Source: Rostratula benghalensis (Eukaryota; Chordata; Aves; Charadriiformes; Rostratulidae). Taken from it: DNA of 64,000 nt. Shown here one piece after another: positions 62,201-64,000 of this stretch. The stretch is taken from NCBI GenBank assembly GCA_013399305.1, contig VXAI01000097.1, forward strand, positions 350,263 through 414,262, in the 5' to 3' direction. The position numbers were made by a program, and so were the translations under genes. The notes under the pieces were generated by a model. The model had not been told where the DNA came from, searched no databases, and was given only the letters and a program-made list of their open reading frames with translations. How positions within the stretch are numbered: position 1 is the stretch's first letter; each line of letters begins with the position of its first letter.

Positions 62201-64000
62201 CAGAAATTAATTATCAGATTCAGATGTGGTAGACAACACAGATCAGACACAGCAACATAAGCCAGGGGGAGGCTTATGTGGCCAGAAGTGGCCATGTTGG
62301 CAAATTCTGTCTACAAAGGCAAGACGATCTAATTCCTCACTAAAGACCTGTATCAATCTCCTTCCCTGCCCTACACCAGATAATACCAGCAGTGCTCTTG
62401 AGATATCTGCCCACAAGAAAAGGAGTTGGTCTGCCTGCATTGGATGAGAAACACCATGCCTGCAATGGTTCTATATTTACCTCCATATCCTATTATATAT
62501 GATGAGTACCTCAAGCATGAAGTGTTAGTAATGAATTTAATTCACTTGTAAGAGGAGAGGGAATTTCAAATATTGGAATGTCGGCTCTTCCAGCTCTGCT
62601 GTCATGCTTTTCCTGATTGAATGTACATATAATCTCTGGGGACTACTGAAACCATGATAAGGAGCTCATGCAAGCCTGGACTAGCTGGAGTTGTTGCTAC
62701 ATGTCACTTTAGCAATCAGCCCTTGTAACAAACAGTTCTGCATCTGATGGCTTGTAAACAGACTGCTACACTGGGTGCTGAAGCCATGGGAACTGTGAGA
62801 GCAGATAGGGTAACAACACCCCTGGTTCTGTCCCTGTGTCTAAAATACGCCTTACATGATGAAACAGTTTCCTGTTTCATCCTGGTATCTCAAAGAACAC
62901 TCTTTCTCTCTGAAACAGAGTGACCATGCCAAACCCTGAATCACACTTTGTGATTTGACTGTCTGTGAACTAAAGAGGATAAGAATGGACCAAATACTCC
63001 CTGGAATTGCACAAGTCTATGAATCATCCATAACTTTGCAAATGTGCCACATGAGCATCCACAGAAGGAGTCTTGGGAATGGGACAGGGTGGTGTTAGAT
63101 GAAAATAATCTACTTCAGAGTTACTGTATCACCTAGTCCAGACTGTGACATGTTTGTTACTGCCACCTCTGTCACCACTTCTTCCTAGACAGAGTCAATG
63201 CTGGGGGCAGAGAAGGGAGAGTTGTTTCTGAAACATTCATCTCGCTGCAAAGTGTTAAACCTTGCTGATTCCTGCCTCTTGAGTGCCAGACCCTGCTTAC
63301 CATACCAAGCATCATGCATCCCCTTAGTAGAGCAAGTTAGGAGGAGCCAGATCTGGTAAAGAGTGTAAGCTTGTGTATGCTGCACCTTGGGCTGGGGTTC
63401 AATTCTTTGCTCCTCTCCTTCTTACCTGGACTTCCTTGCCAAAAGAACAGCTTGCATAGTGCAGGGCAGATCTGTAGTGTGTATCACCATGCCGATGGTG
63501 TGGATAGTGTATGAATTAAGACTTGAGTGCTAAATCATAGGCATTTCAGTGTGACCATAAGACACATTCTCTGTCACCAGGGAATTCCCAATTAACCTGT
63601 TTCAGCAGCCCTTACAAAAGAGCTATATGCAGCCTATGGATTTTATCCTAATTAGAGGTGCCTTGACTGTTCCTGCAATTAGTGTTATACCTGCTGAACA
63701 TGAACTGGAACTTGGATGTTATAACTGCACCAATAAATTTACATCTGTAAAGTGTGTATCAGCTGTTGTTGGCAGGAAGGCACCTTTCAGAGTACATTCT
63801 CACTGGTTTGGACAAAGTGATTCTGTATATAGCAAGGATACAGGCTAGAGGGCGATCTGTCTGACATATTTTCAAGGTCTGCTTTTCTCTCCTCTAACAT
63901 TTAATCAGCACTTCAGCAGGAAGGGCACAGAGATGCAGGTAATTCAAGCAGAACTCTCAGAAGGTGTCAGAGCTGCTATAAATGAAGTCCATTTCCAATA
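59295..64000. other. Unrecognised DNA, about 4.7 kb
   Basis: No gene, RNA gene or repeat family could be identified. The right part (about 61.2-64 kb) is somewhat less AT-rich than the window average. All open frames are under 85 codons and carry no known motif. Confidence 0.5.

Noticed and set aside
1..64000. CRISPR array, prokaryotic operon, tRNA or rRNA gene
   Set aside because: No regularly spaced repeats, operon-like coding density or structural RNA sequence is present. The repeat content is that of a bird nuclear genome.

Overview
This is a gene-poor, AT-rich stretch of a bird nuclear genome. Two things point to a bird. There are nine CR1-family LINE fragments, several ending in the avian-type 3' tail (ATTCTRTGA-like). 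There are also three solo LTRs of endogenous retrovirus (ERVL-like) families that I recognise from bird genomes. I could not support any host protein-coding gene, exon, tRNA, rRNA or other structural RNA. The open frames present are short (the longest are about 120-180 codons) and are explained by repeats, base-composition bias, low-complexity tracts or chance. The window is best read as intergenic DNA or the interior of a very long intron.

Layout. 1-13.8 kb is almost all unrecognised AT-rich DNA, with a perfect 34-bp tandem duplication at 631-698 and a GC-rich islet at about 1.64-2.0 kb. 13.8-18.1 kb is the repeat-rich core: a CR1 tail running into a GGAT-type microsatellite, a 1.04-kb solo LTR, and a 1.6-kb CR1 copy that still shows reverse-transcriptase motifs. 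18.1-22.9 kb is unrecognised. A second type of solo LTR lies at 22.93-23.55 kb, and CR1 fragments lie at 26.3 and 33.0 kb. 35-38.3 kb holds a nearly identical pair of about 150-bp direct repeats 3 kb apart; one copy ends exactly at a strong G-quadruplex motif. 43.0-43.8 kb holds a very old L3/CR1-like fragment. 46-59.3 kb has four more CR1 fragments, a third solo LTR (minus strand, 49.37-50.31 kb) and a 170-base assembly gap inside a polypyrimidine pentanucleotide array. 59.3-64 kb is unrecognised.

No genes work together here. The record is one of decayed retrotransposons inserted over different ages, plus simple repeats. I found no convincing new biological system. The observations most worth checking are the near-identical 35/38-kb duplication with the G-quadruplex at its edge, and the composite pentanucleotide array around the gap. 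Repeat family names come from recognising sequence, not from a database search, so subfamily assignments are deliberately left open.
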